Shown: positions 1-5,313, counted from the first letter of the stretch. The stretch: DNA of 5,795 nucleotides from Halovenus sp. (GCA_028274925.1 JAQCNR010000353.1:1-5795), one strand, 5' to 3'. Notes: generated by a model not told the origin, from the letters alone. Program-made: numbers and translations.

Positions 1-260
1 GGGGCGAAAATCTGGTCCATATCTGTCCTGTGGGAGCCAGCCACTTGAACGCACCCTCGCTGGATTCTCCACCGCCGACTGTACGCAACTCGTGACAACC
101 TGCGACGCTACTCCTGAGACGCATAAATCCATCGGCCGTTCAGGGAGAAAACAGTCCAGTGAGTGGATTCAGACCGAGAAAACGGGGCTCATCCCCGGAG
201 AAACCCACGATCTCCGCGCTGTCGGAAAGGTTGTGTATTGAACAAACTCAACAATCGTCA
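1..260. other. Stretch without a convincing gene
   Basis: No confident feature is visible here. A plus-strand frame is open from the window edge to a TGA at 239-241, but its codons are not GC3-rich and its product is not acidic, unlike the real genes nearby. On the minus strand an ATG at 122-124 opens a frame that runs off the left edge after about 41 codons. Its product includes GGGESSEGAFKWLAPTG and is not one I recognise. That could be the 5' end of a gene outside the window, but its codon bias is weak and no clear TATA box precedes it. No tRNA or rRNA signature was seen. Confidence 0.4.
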
Positions 261-270
261 TTTTTTATAT
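261..270 (+). promoter_or_regulatory. TATA box of the 66-aa zinc-ribbon gene
   Basis: TTTTTTATAT lies 27-36 bp ahead of the ATG at 297, the spacing expected for a haloarchaeal TATA element driving a leaderless or nearly leaderless transcript. It stands out as an AT-only run. It also argues against the upstream GTG at 159 as the start, because the promoter would then lie inside the coding region. Confidence 0.7.
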
Positions 271-291
271 CCTTACGTTACCGAAGTAAGG
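271..291. promoter_or_regulatory. Inverted repeat, candidate operator
   Basis: CCTTAC (271-276) and GTAAGG (286-291) form a 6-bp inverted repeat with a 9-nt spacer. It sits directly between the TATA box and the ATG at 297. A regulator bound here would cover the transcription start. This is inference from position and symmetry; I recognise no specific regulator. Confidence 0.4.
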
Positions 292-296
292 TCACA

Positions 297-497
297 ATGG
301 CAACGACAGACGAGTCCGTCGCAGGCGTCACCGAGGATTGCTCCCGGTGTGAGCGACAGACGACCCATCAGGTATCAGTCGAGATTCTCACCGAAAGCGG
401 AAAACAGGAAAACGCCGAATACTCCCGCGAACCGTACCGCGTCAGTGAGTGTAACGAGTGCGGGGCAACAATAAAGCGGCGGATGAACAACGCCTGA
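297..497 (+). CDS. Small zinc-ribbon protein (66 aa), haloarchaeal conserved hypothetical
   Basis: A 66-residue acidic protein with two CxxC knuckles, C15-x2-C18 (CSRC) and C52-x2-C55 (CNEC). The 33 intervening residues (EILTESGKQENAEYSREPYR region) would form the strands of a zinc beta-ribbon. It resembles a family of short haloarchaeal proteins ending in RMNNA that are annotated as putative zinc-beta-ribbon proteins (I recall DUF7835, not verified). The molecular role is unknown; nucleic-acid or protein binding is only a guess from the fold. The ATG at 297 is chosen because a strong TATA box lies 27-36 bp upstream. An in-frame GTG at 159 would add 46 basic, Ser/Arg-rich residues unlike the body of the protein. 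The gene converges with map, with only 14 bp between the two stop codons and no obvious terminator. Confidence 0.85.
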   Translation: MATTDESVAGVTEDCSRCERQTTHQVSVEILTESGKQENAEYSREPYRVSECNECGATIKRRMNNA

Positions 498-511
498 CGC
501 TGTCACGCGGA

Positions 512-1402
512 TTACCGAGTCGTGACTTCACAGCCGTCTTCGGTGACGATGACGGTGTGTTCTTTCTGACTGACGTAGTAGCCAGCCTGCTCTTTGAGCA
601 CCGGATAGCCGTGGACGATATCTTCCTGTTTGAGTCGGCGCAGTGCCATCTCTGGGCGGTCGACGTCCAACCAGCGGGTTGCAAACGGAAGCGTTCGGAA
701 CTCCTCGGTAATCTGGTCGAGGGCCGCTCGTGCCTGTCGGTCGCGGATCGATTTGTCTGTCTCCAGCGCGAAAATCTCCTCCTCGCTGCCTTCCTGCACC
801 TTGCCGCCGCCGTCGGTCGCGAACGGTTCAATTGCAACCACGTCTCCAACCTCCAGCGTCGTCCCCTGGGGAACCTTCCGGTTAGGGATGTTCGGTTTGG
901 TGTGCTGTTCCCAGTGACCCAGTCCATGGCCCGTGAGGTTGACGACAGGGTTGAAGCCGTACCCGTCGATTGTTCGGCCAATCACGTCACCCAGTGTGCC
1001 GGTGTCGATGCCGGGTTCGACCATCTCGACGGCGGCGTTCAGTGCCTCTGCAGAGGCTTCGACGAGTTCGTCGTGGCCGGACAGGTCGACGGTGATGGCC
1101 GAGTCGGCTAGCCAGCCGTCAACGTGGACACCGATGTCGAAGTTGACCATCTCCTCGCCGAACGTCGAGTCGTCATCGATGCTTGGAGTAGCGTGAGCCG
1201 CCTCCTCGTCGATGGAGATATTCAGCGGGAAGGCGGGTTCGCCGCCGAGTTCGCGGATGCGGTTCTCGGCGAACTCCGCGATTTCGAGGTGGCTCGCGCC
1301 AACCTCGATTCGGTCGACGGTCTCCTCCCGGACGGTGGCGAGAATCTCGCCGGCCTCGCGGTGTTTCTGATACTGTTCGGAATCGAGATCCACGTCGGTC
1401 AT
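512..1402 (-). CDS. map: Methionine aminopeptidase, type II
   Basis: This cytosolic dimetal hydrolase removes the initiator Met from nascent proteins. The 296-residue length and archaeal type II layout fit the family. Expected metal ligands are visible: D89 and D100 in the DIGVHVDGWLAD segment, H159 in TGHG, E192 in AIEPF and E281 in EHTVIV. Catalytic or substrate-binding histidines match H70 (HATPS) and H167 (WEQH). The roughly 60 residues between E192 and the C-terminal sheet contain the winged-helix-like insert that separates type II from type I enzymes. The start at 1402 (MTDVDLDSEQ) matches the usual N-terminus. The frame stays open further upstream, but that part overlaps the asparaginase gene and looks non-coding. 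It lies 31 bp downstream of the asparaginase stop on the same strand, so it is probably cotranscribed. No strong Shine-Dalgarno sequence precedes it. Confidence 0.96.
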   Translation of the reverse strand: MTDVDLDSEQYQKHREAGEILATVREETVDRIEVGASHLEIAEFAENRIRELGGEPAFPLNISIDEEAAHATPSIDDDSTFGEEMVNFDIGVHVDGWLADSAITVDLSGHDELVEASAEALNAAVEMVEPGIDTGTLGDVIGRTIDGYGFNPVVNLTGHGLGHWEQHTKPNIPNRKVPQGTTLEVGDVVAIEPFATDGGGKVQEGSEEEIFALETDKSIRDRQARAALDQITEEFRTLPFATRWLDVDRPEMALRRLKQEDIVHGYPVLKEQAGYYVSQKEHTVIVTEDGCEVTTR

Positions 1403-1433
1403 GCCAGCCGATTCGAGGCAGACAGTCAAAGTG

Positions 1434-2288
1434 TTACCGCTCTCGGACTGCAGTCTGCATTCCCGCGGAGTTGAACGCCGACCCAGTCCGTCCGTCGTCG
1501 TCGATGACGATGACGCCTGCCTCTTCGCCAGTCTCCGTTCCGAAGCCACGGATTATCCGCTGGGCGGCAGTCTCGGGGTCGTCGCCGTCCTCGATTGCGT
1601 CGACAACCCGCCGCGCGAGTCCGTACCGAGCGATTGCCTCGCCAGCCCCGGTTGCGCTGGCGGCCGCTCGCTCGGTAGCGTAGAAGCCGCTGCCAACCTG
1701 TGGCACGTCACCGACCCGACCAGCCAGCGCGGCCCACCGACCACCGGTCGAGGTTGCCGCGGCGAGGTGGGTTCCATCAGTGGCGACTGCGCCGACAGTA
1801 TCGGTCCCGCCGAACTGGTCGTGCACCCACGCGAGTTGCTCGGTGATTCCCTCGTCGCTGCAGTCGGGGGTCTCCGCCCAACGCTGTCGGGACTGCTCAC
1901 TCCAGAGGTCACGGTCAGTCTCGATTTCATGCGCACGCGCGAGTTCGACAGCATGCTCACCGGAGATGAGGATGTGTGGCGTCTGTTCGGCGACAACCTG
2001 TGCGACGTCGACAGCGTGTTCGACGCCGAGCATCGAGCAGGCCGCGCCGGTGGTCCCGTCGCTGTCCATGACTCCTGCGTCGGTGCGAATCTGGCCGTCG
2101 CTCTGGACTGCGCTGCCGACGCCAGCGTTGAACTGTGGGTCTGATTCCAGAACGCGTACCGCCTCGACAATGGCGGCTGTGGGTGTGTCGGCGTCCGTTC
2201 CGGCCAACGTAGCTCGGTCGAGGACAGCCTGACGTTGTGCTGGCTCTTCAGGTGTTCCACCAGCACCGCCGTGAACGAGGACATTCAT
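1434..2288 (-). CDS. L-asparaginase / isoaspartyl peptidase, Ntn-hydrolase type
   Basis: A 284-residue member of the N-terminal-nucleophile asparaginase family, which hydrolyses asparagine and/or beta-aspartyl (isoaspartyl) dipeptides. The precursor should cleave itself before T164 (GTDTVGAVA), giving an alpha chain of about 163 and a beta chain of about 121 residues. T164 becomes the nucleophile. T181 in TSTGG, R191 and D194 in GRVGD, and the later TGAGE (213-217) match substrate-binding elements of E. coli IaaA. The N-terminal HGGAG, NAGVGS (54-59) and TDAGVMD (69-75) are also typical. The residue before the nucleophile is Asp, as in glycosylasparaginase, rather than the Gly of E. coli IaaA; whether this alters substrate choice is unknown. 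The ATG at 2286-2288 fits a TATA-like element 23-32 bp upstream. It is the first gene of a likely operon with map. Isoaspartyl dipeptide recycling or protein-repair turnover is a plausible role. Confidence 0.92.
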   Translation of the reverse strand: MNVLVHGGAGGTPEEPAQRQAVLDRATLAGTDADTPTAAIVEAVRVLESDPQFNAGVGSAVQSDGQIRTDAGVMDSDGTTGAACSMLGVEHAVDVAQVVAEQTPHILISGEHAVELARAHEIETDRDLWSEQSRQRWAETPDCSDEGITEQLAWVHDQFGGTDTVGAVATDGTHLAAATSTGGRWAALAGRVGDVPQVGSGFYATERAAASATGAGEAIARYGLARRVVDAIEDGDDPETAAQRIIRGFGTETGEEAGVIVIDDDGRTGSAFNSAGMQTAVRER

Positions 2289-2310
2289 ACCAAGCGATTG
2301 GCCGATGTCC

Positions 2311-2320
2311 TAATAATTCA
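2311..2320 (-). promoter_or_regulatory. TATA-like element of the asparaginase-map operon
   Basis: Read on the minus strand this is TGAATTATTA, lying 23-32 bp ahead of the ATG at 2288. The spacing fits a leaderless haloarchaeal transcript for the two-gene operon. It shares a 146-bp divergent intergenic region with the icd promoter. Confidence 0.55.
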
Positions 2321-2401
2321 CACGACAGGAACAAGGGCCGTAGGAGCCGCGGAGACAACTACAAGGAAAGACCATGACAGATCCTGGCGAAGAAAGCGGC
2401 A

Positions 2402-2410
2402 TTACTTTAC
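2402..2410 (+). promoter_or_regulatory. TATA-like element of icd
   Basis: TTACTTTAC lies 25-33 bp ahead of the icd ATG. It is a weaker match to an AT-only TATA box than the element ahead of the gene at 297, but it is the best candidate at the expected distance. The 80 bp between it and the divergent asparaginase promoter hold no other feature I can support. Confidence 0.45.
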
Positions 2411-2434
2411 ACCCGCGAAGAAAAGTGTCGATAC

Positions 2435-3697
2435 ATGGAATTCGACAAACTCGAGGTACCCGATGAAGGACAGCGGGTAGAGGTACTCGACGAGGACGCA
2501 GACGAGTTCGAGGTGCCGGACCATCCGATCGTTCCAATTCTGTACGGGGACGGAATCGGAACAGATGTTGGACCGGCAGCACAGAAGGTCCTCACCGCTG
2601 CTGCACAGGAAACGGGTCGAGACGTGAGTTGGATGCGAGTGTACGCAGGAGAGAGCGCTCGCGAGAAGTACGACGAGAACCTGCCACAGGATACCGTCGA
2701 CGCGATCAAGGAGTTCCGAATCGCGCTCAAGGGCCCGCTCACGACGCCGGTTGGGGCTGGCTTTCGCTCGCTGAACGTCGCCTTGCGAAAACGGCTCGAT
2801 ACCTACGCGAACGTCCGACCGACCTACCACCTCGACGGTGTGCCATCGCCGGTCACGCGACCAGAGCAGATGGATATGGTGAACTTCCGTGAGAACACCG
2901 AGGACGTCTACGCGGGTATCGAGTGGGAAGAAGGAACCGACGAGGTCGAGAAGGTTCGAGAGTTCGTCGAGGACGAGATGGGCTTCGACGAGACGATTCA
3001 CGACGGAGCAGTCGGGATTGGTATCAAGCCAATCACCGAGTTCGGCACGAAACGACTCGTTCGCCGCGCAATCGACTACGCGCTGGAACACGACCGTGAC
3101 TCGGTGACGCTCGTCCACAAGGGCAACATCATGAAGTTCACCGAGGGCCAGTTCCGGGACTGGGGCTACGAGGTTGCCGTCGAAGAGTACGGCGACGAGG
3201 TCATCACCGAGGATACACTCTGGGAGGAACGCGACGGCGAACAGCCAGACGACGCCGTCGTCGTCAACGACCGCATCGCCGACAATATGCTCCAGCAGAT
3301 TCTCACCCGGACCGAGAACTACGACGTGCTGGCGATGCCAAATCTCAACGGCGACTACCTCTCCGACGCCTGTGGCGCACAGATTGGCGGACTCGGTATC
3401 GCACCCGGCGCAAACTTCGGTAACGCGCTCTGTCTCGCCGAACCGGTCCACGGTTCTGCACCGAAATACGCCGGCCAGGACAAGGTCAACCCGAGCGCTA
3501 TCATCCTCTCCGGCGTGCTCCTGTACGAGTACATGGGCTGGAACGACGCCGCCCAGTTGGTCAAAGACGCTGTCGAGGAGACCATCTCTTCGAAAATGGT
3601 CACCTACGACCTGCACCGACAGATCGAGGGCGGCGAGAAACTCGCCACCAGCGAGTACGCCGACGAGATTGTGAAAAATATAGAAAAACTCGCGTAG
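2435..3697 (+). CDS. icd: Isocitrate dehydrogenase, NADP-dependent
   Basis: Cytosolic TCA-cycle enzyme converting isocitrate to 2-oxoglutarate and CO2 with NADP reduction. The 420-residue length equals that of haloarchaeal and E. coli-type homodimeric enzymes. The isocitrate-binding set is present: S112 and N114 in RSLNVALR, R118, R128, R152 (FRENTED) and Y159. Catalytic K229 lies in HKGNIMKFTEG; metal-binding D283, D307 and D311 lie in IADNM and NLNGDYLSDA. NADP-selectivity residues K344, Y345, Y391 and R395 fall at the same numbers as in the E. coli enzyme, so NADP rather than NAD is expected. S112 corresponds to the E. coli AceK phosphorylation site, but archaea are not known to have AceK. 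The first 29 residues are strongly acidic, as usual for a haloadapted protein. The stop codon is embedded in a terminator-like hairpin. A longer open frame on the opposite strand is a GC-bias artefact. Confidence 0.98.
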   Translation: MEFDKLEVPDEGQRVEVLDEDADEFEVPDHPIVPILYGDGIGTDVGPAAQKVLTAAAQETGRDVSWMRVYAGESAREKYDENLPQDTVDAIKEFRIALKGPLTTPVGAGFRSLNVALRKRLDTYANVRPTYHLDGVPSPVTRPEQMDMVNFRENTEDVYAGIEWEEGTDEVEKVREFVEDEMGFDETIHDGAVGIGIKPITEFGTKRLVRRAIDYALEHDRDSVTLVHKGNIMKFTEGQFRDWGYEVAVEEYGDEVITEDTLWEERDGEQPDDAVVVNDRIADNMLQQILTRTENYDVLAMPNLNGDYLSDACGAQIGGLGIAPGANFGNALCLAEPVHGSAPKYAGQDKVNPSAIILSGVLLYEYMGWNDAAQLVKDAVEETISSKMVTYDLHRQIEGGEKLATSEYADEIVKNIEKLA

Positions 3698-3707
3698 CGA
3701 GTTTTTT
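3684..3707 (+). terminator. icd terminator hairpin with T-tract
   Basis: AAAAACTCGC (3684-3693) and GCGAGTTTTT (3697-3706) are perfect 10-bp arms around a GTA loop, and the right arm ends in T6 (3702-3707). The TAG stop of icd (3695-3697) lies in the loop and right arm, so the hairpin overlaps the end of the gene. It looks like a bacterial-type intrinsic terminator. In archaea the T-tract is the established stop signal and the stem may serve 3'-end stability instead. Confidence 0.65.
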
Positions 3708-3710
3708 GAC

Positions 3711-3731
3711 TCGCGCGGCATTGCCGCGCGA
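3711..3731. repeat. Second hairpin directly after the icd terminator
   Basis: TCGCGCGGC (3711-3719) and GCCGCGCGA (3723-3731) are perfect 9-bp arms with an ATT loop, starting 4 bp after the T-tract of the first hairpin. There is no T-run after it. It could back up termination, block exonucleases, or belong to a dispersed palindromic repeat; the sequence alone does not decide. Confidence 0.55.
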
Positions 3732-3901
3732 ATATCGAGAAGCTGGTGTAACGGGCCGCTTTCTGACGACAACGCGCTCAGCGTATCGAACGATTCTTCA
3801 GAACCGTGTGTAGCGGCGGTGATACGCTCTGTTGAGATAGTGGCCGGTCACTGGCAGTCGCGCCCACCTTTGATTGTATAATCGATAATAGGACCATAAG
3901 G
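3732..3901. other. Intergenic DNA after icd
   Basis: No gene is visible. Two weak symmetries occur. AGCGTATC (3780-3787) pairs with GATACGCT (3821-3828) across a 33-nt spacer. The 14-bp AGTGGCCGGTCACT (3839-3852) is palindromic at 12 of 14 positions. Downstream the DNA turns AT-rich (3871-3911), with TATA-like words around 3877-3890, probably belonging to the promoter region of the microprotein gene at 3935. Confidence 0.4.
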
Positions 3902-3911
3902 GTTTAATATA
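3902..3911 (+). promoter_or_regulatory. TATA box of the 43-aa zinc-ribbon gene
   Basis: GTTTAATATA lies 24-33 bp ahead of the ATG at 3935, ideal spacing for a leaderless haloarchaeal promoter. It supports the small downstream frame as a real gene. GGAG at 3927-3930 sits only 4 nt before the ATG, too close to be a convincing Shine-Dalgarno site. Confidence 0.65.
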
Positions 3912-3934
3912 ATGATTGTTAACGTCGGAGTGTA

Positions 3935-4066
3935 ATGCCTGAGTGCACATCGTGTGGAACGCGGATGAGCCACAACGACGAGACTACGAAACTCACAGAG
4001 TACGTTTGTCCAAGCTGTCACCACACCGAAATCGCGTACAAGCAGTCCTTTCGCGTAACCGCGTAG
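3935..4066 (+). CDS. Zinc-ribbon microprotein (43 aa)
   Basis: A 43-codon frame from ATG 3935 to TAG 4064-4066, short enough to be missed by ordinary length cut-offs. The product starts MPECTSCGTRMSHNDE and has two CxxC knuckles, C4-x2-C7 (CTSCG) and C25-x2-C28 (CPSCH), 17 residues apart, like the CPxCG-type small zinc-finger proteins that are abundant in haloarchaea. The second knuckle is followed by HHTEIAYKQSF, consistent with a final beta strand. Its role is unknown; members of this broad class are suspected regulators or adaptor proteins. Support comes from the conserved Cys spacing, a well-placed TATA box and a T-tract after the stop. It has its own promoter and a 156-bp gap to the next gene, so it is probably monocistronic. 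Confidence 0.82.
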   Translation: MPECTSCGTRMSHNDETTKLTEYVCPSCHHTEIAYKQSFRVTA

Positions 4067-4070
4067 AGTT

Positions 4071-4091
4071 ACGGGGGACGGGGGATTTTTT
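4071..4091 (+). terminator. T-tract terminator of the microprotein gene
   Basis: Five bases after the stop codon come two near-identical G-rich units (ACGGGGG, ACGGGGG), then A and a T6 run at 4086-4091. A T-rich run is the usual archaeal termination signal; no convincing stem precedes it. The TTTTTTGAC word also occurs at the icd terminator (3702-3710). Confidence 0.5.
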
Positions 4092-4103
4092 GACGAACGA
4101 ACC

Positions 4104-4179
4104 GGTCAGCGGCTGCTATCGCGGGCAGCGAGTGACCCAGAGTTCCCAGACTGACCAGCAAATGCGACGGGTGCTGACC
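4104..4179. repeat. Possible structured element between genes
   Basis: GGTCAGC (4104-4110) and GCTGACC (4173-4179) are perfect 7-bp complementary ends 76 nt apart. Within them CTGC and GCAG can pair around TATCGCGG. CTGACCAG is also directly repeated at 4151-4158 and 4174-4181. There is no T-loop (GTTCGA) and no anticodon stem, so it is not a tRNA. It could be a small RNA, an untranslated-region fold, or chance. Confidence 0.25.
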
Positions 4180-4182
4180 AGT

Positions 4183-4198
4183 TTTAGGTGCGCTTAAA
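4183..4198. promoter_or_regulatory. Candidate operator, upstream copy
   Basis: TTTAGGTGCGCTTAAA is an imperfect palindrome whose right half overlaps the TATA box of the flippase-like gene. It matches 13 of 16 positions of the element at 5298-5313 ahead of the next gene. A protein bound here would block TATA access, so repression is the natural reading. The match to the DtxR core TTAGGTTAGCCTAA is 11 of 14. Confidence 0.45.
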
Positions 4199-4200
4199 TA
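4193..4200 (+). promoter_or_regulatory. TATA box of the flippase-like gene
   Basis: CTTAAATA lies 23-30 bp ahead of the ATG at 4223, which favours that start over the in-frame TTG at 4202. The TTG would lie only 2 bp after the TATA element, so it cannot be on a transcript from this promoter. Confidence 0.65.
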
Positions 4201-4222
4201 TTTGGAGCAGTCAGCGATTCGT

Positions 4223-5302
4223 ATGGGAACACCAGCCGGCGAGCGCAGGCGTCTGTTCACACAGCGTCGGCTCAGCCTGCTGGGAACGATACTTGTAGTT
4301 GCGGTTGGCTGTGCTATTGCAGTCCGCACCGTCGACGTCGGCGAAGTAATTGATGCTGTCCGCGTCGCCGACCCACTATTACTGCTCGCAGCCGTCTTCG
4401 TCTACACGTTGTCGTGGCCGTTGCGCGGACATCGGTACGGCCAGATTCTCGACAGCATCGGACACCGCTGCGGGCAACGGTTTCTGACGGCGGCAGTCTT
4501 CGTGAGCCAACTCACGACTCTCGTGGTGCCGGCGCGGGCAGGCGACGGCGTCCGAGCGTACCTGCTCAAGACGCGGCGAGACGTGCCATACGCCACCGGC
4601 GCTGCCTCGCTAACAGTCGAGCGGCTTTTCGACCTGCTCGCGCTGGCCTGTCTGGGCGCGCTCGCGGCTGGCTGGCTTGCCGTCGAAGGAAGTGGGCTGC
4701 CGGTTGGTCGGTCTGTCCCGGTGATACTCGCTGCCGGCGCTGTTGCCGGCGTGGCAGTGTGTTGTAGCCTGCTAGTTGTCGTCCTCGCACGGAGCGACCT
4801 GGAACTTGGCCGGCGACTGCAGAGGTGGGTCGGTGGCTCGAAACTGTCGAAAGCCGTCGACGCCGTTGTCAGCTTCGGGGCCGATGTTCGTGTGATTGCG
4901 GCCGACCCCCGGGCAATTGGGCGAATCGGTGCAGGAAGCCTCGCTGTCTGGGCACTCGACGTGCTAACGGCGGTGCTCGTCTTGCGGGCAATAACCGACG
5001 AGTTGGCACCGACGATGCTGCTCGCAGTTGGAACGCTCGCAGTAACGGTCGGCAACCTCGCGAAGGTGCTGCCGCTCTCACAGGGCGGGATTGGACTGTA
5101 CGAGGCCGCCTTCACTGCGCTGGTTGTCGCTGTCTCTCCGGTCACTGCGGCGACGGCGCTGGCCGCTGCCGTCGTCGACCACGCGCTGAAAAACGGCGTG
5201 ACCGTCGTCGGCGGCGCAGCGAGCGGGCTGCTGTTGAACTTGTCTCCCAGTGTGGCCGGAAACCAGTCAGGGAGTGGAGAAGCTGAATCGTCAAATCTTT
5301 AG
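4223..5302 (+). CDS. Flippase-like membrane protein, LPG-synthase-TM / UPF0104 family
   Basis: A 359-residue integral membrane protein with about eight hydrophobic segments (roughly residues 17-36, 51-66, 88-103, 132-155, 165-190, 238-258, 262-282 and 293-340, the last probably two). Family motifs are in the usual order: PARAGDGVRAYLL (103-115), ERLFD (133-137) and LPLSQGGIGLYE (283-294). These are the conserved elements of the transmembrane domain shared by bacterial MprF and by the C-terminal part of archaeal AglD-like glycosyltransferases. Such proteins are thought to handle lipids or lipid-linked sugars; no lysyltransferase domain is attached here, so lysyl-phosphatidylglycerol synthesis is not implied. 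The C-terminal tail (about 343-359) is soluble and rich in Ser, Gly and Glu. The glycosyltransferase-like gene begins 22 bp downstream, suggesting a joint role in surface glycan or glycolipid metabolism. The stop codon lies within the palindrome at 5298-5313. Confidence 0.88.
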   Translation: MGTPAGERRRLFTQRRLSLLGTILVVAVGCAIAVRTVDVGEVIDAVRVADPLLLLAAVFVYTLSWPLRGHRYGQILDSIGHRCGQRFLTAAVFVSQLTTLVVPARAGDGVRAYLLKTRRDVPYATGAASLTVERLFDLLALACLGALAAGWLAVEGSGLPVGRSVPVILAAGAVAGVAVCCSLLVVVLARSDLELGRRLQRWVGGSKLSKAVDAVVSFGADVRVIAADPRAIGRIGAGSLAVWALDVLTAVLVLRAITDELAPTMLLAVGTLAVTVGNLAKVLPLSQGGIGLYEAAFTALVVAVSPVTAATALAAAVVDHALKNGVTVVGGAASGLLLNLSPSVAGNQSGSGEAESSNL

Positions 5303-5313
5303 GTAAGCCTAAA
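5298..5313. promoter_or_regulatory. Candidate DtxR-like operator ahead of the glycosyltransferase gene
   Basis: TTTAGG-TAAG-CCTAAA has perfect 6-bp half-sites. It overlaps the stop codon of the upstream gene and ends 11 bp before the ATG at 5325. The inner 14 bases, TTAGGTAAGCCTAA, match the first 14 bases of the established DtxR/IdeR iron box (TTAGGTTAGCCTAACCTAA) at 13 positions. Haloarchaea encode DtxR-family metalloregulators, so this is a plausible operator; binding is inference. The left half lies where a TATA box for a leaderless transcript would be. Confidence 0.5.

Noticed and set aside
159..296. N-terminal extension of the 66-aa zinc-ribbon gene from GTG 159
   Set aside because: The extension is basic and Ser/Arg-rich, and the clear TATA box at 261-270 would lie inside it. 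The ATG at 297 fits a leaderless start.
458..1111. Plus-strand open frame of 217 codons across map
   Set aside because: It is antisense to map, whose metal ligands and length are intact. The frame has no promoter-like sequence and its translation is not acidic or family-like.
1401..2144. Plus-strand open frame of 247 codons across the asparaginase gene
   Set aside because: It is a shadow of the asparaginase, which has a complete catalytic set on the minus strand.
2307..2314. Third copy of the TTAGG-type motif in the asparaginase promoter
   Set aside because: Only one half-site (CCTAA on the plus strand) is present with no matching partner, so it cannot be grouped with the two palindromic elements.
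2374..2466. 25-codon frame from an ATG at 2374 overlapping the icd start
   Set aside because: It contains the icd promoter region, overlaps icd out of frame, and its product shows no recognisable feature.
2402..3772. Minus-strand open frame of 456 codons, longer than icd itself, on the opposite strand
   Set aside because: The plus strand encodes icd with every active-site residue in place. Strong GC third-position bias leaves antisense frames open in haloarchaea; the antisense product resembles no family I know.
4104..4179. tRNA gene
   Set aside because: A 7-bp terminal stem and D-arm-like pairing exist, but there is no anticodon stem, no T-arm and no GTTCGA loop.
4202..4222. TTG start for the flippase-like gene, adding seven residues
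   Set aside because: The TATA box ends at 4200, so a transcript from it would begin after the TTG. The ATG at 4223 has ideal spacing.
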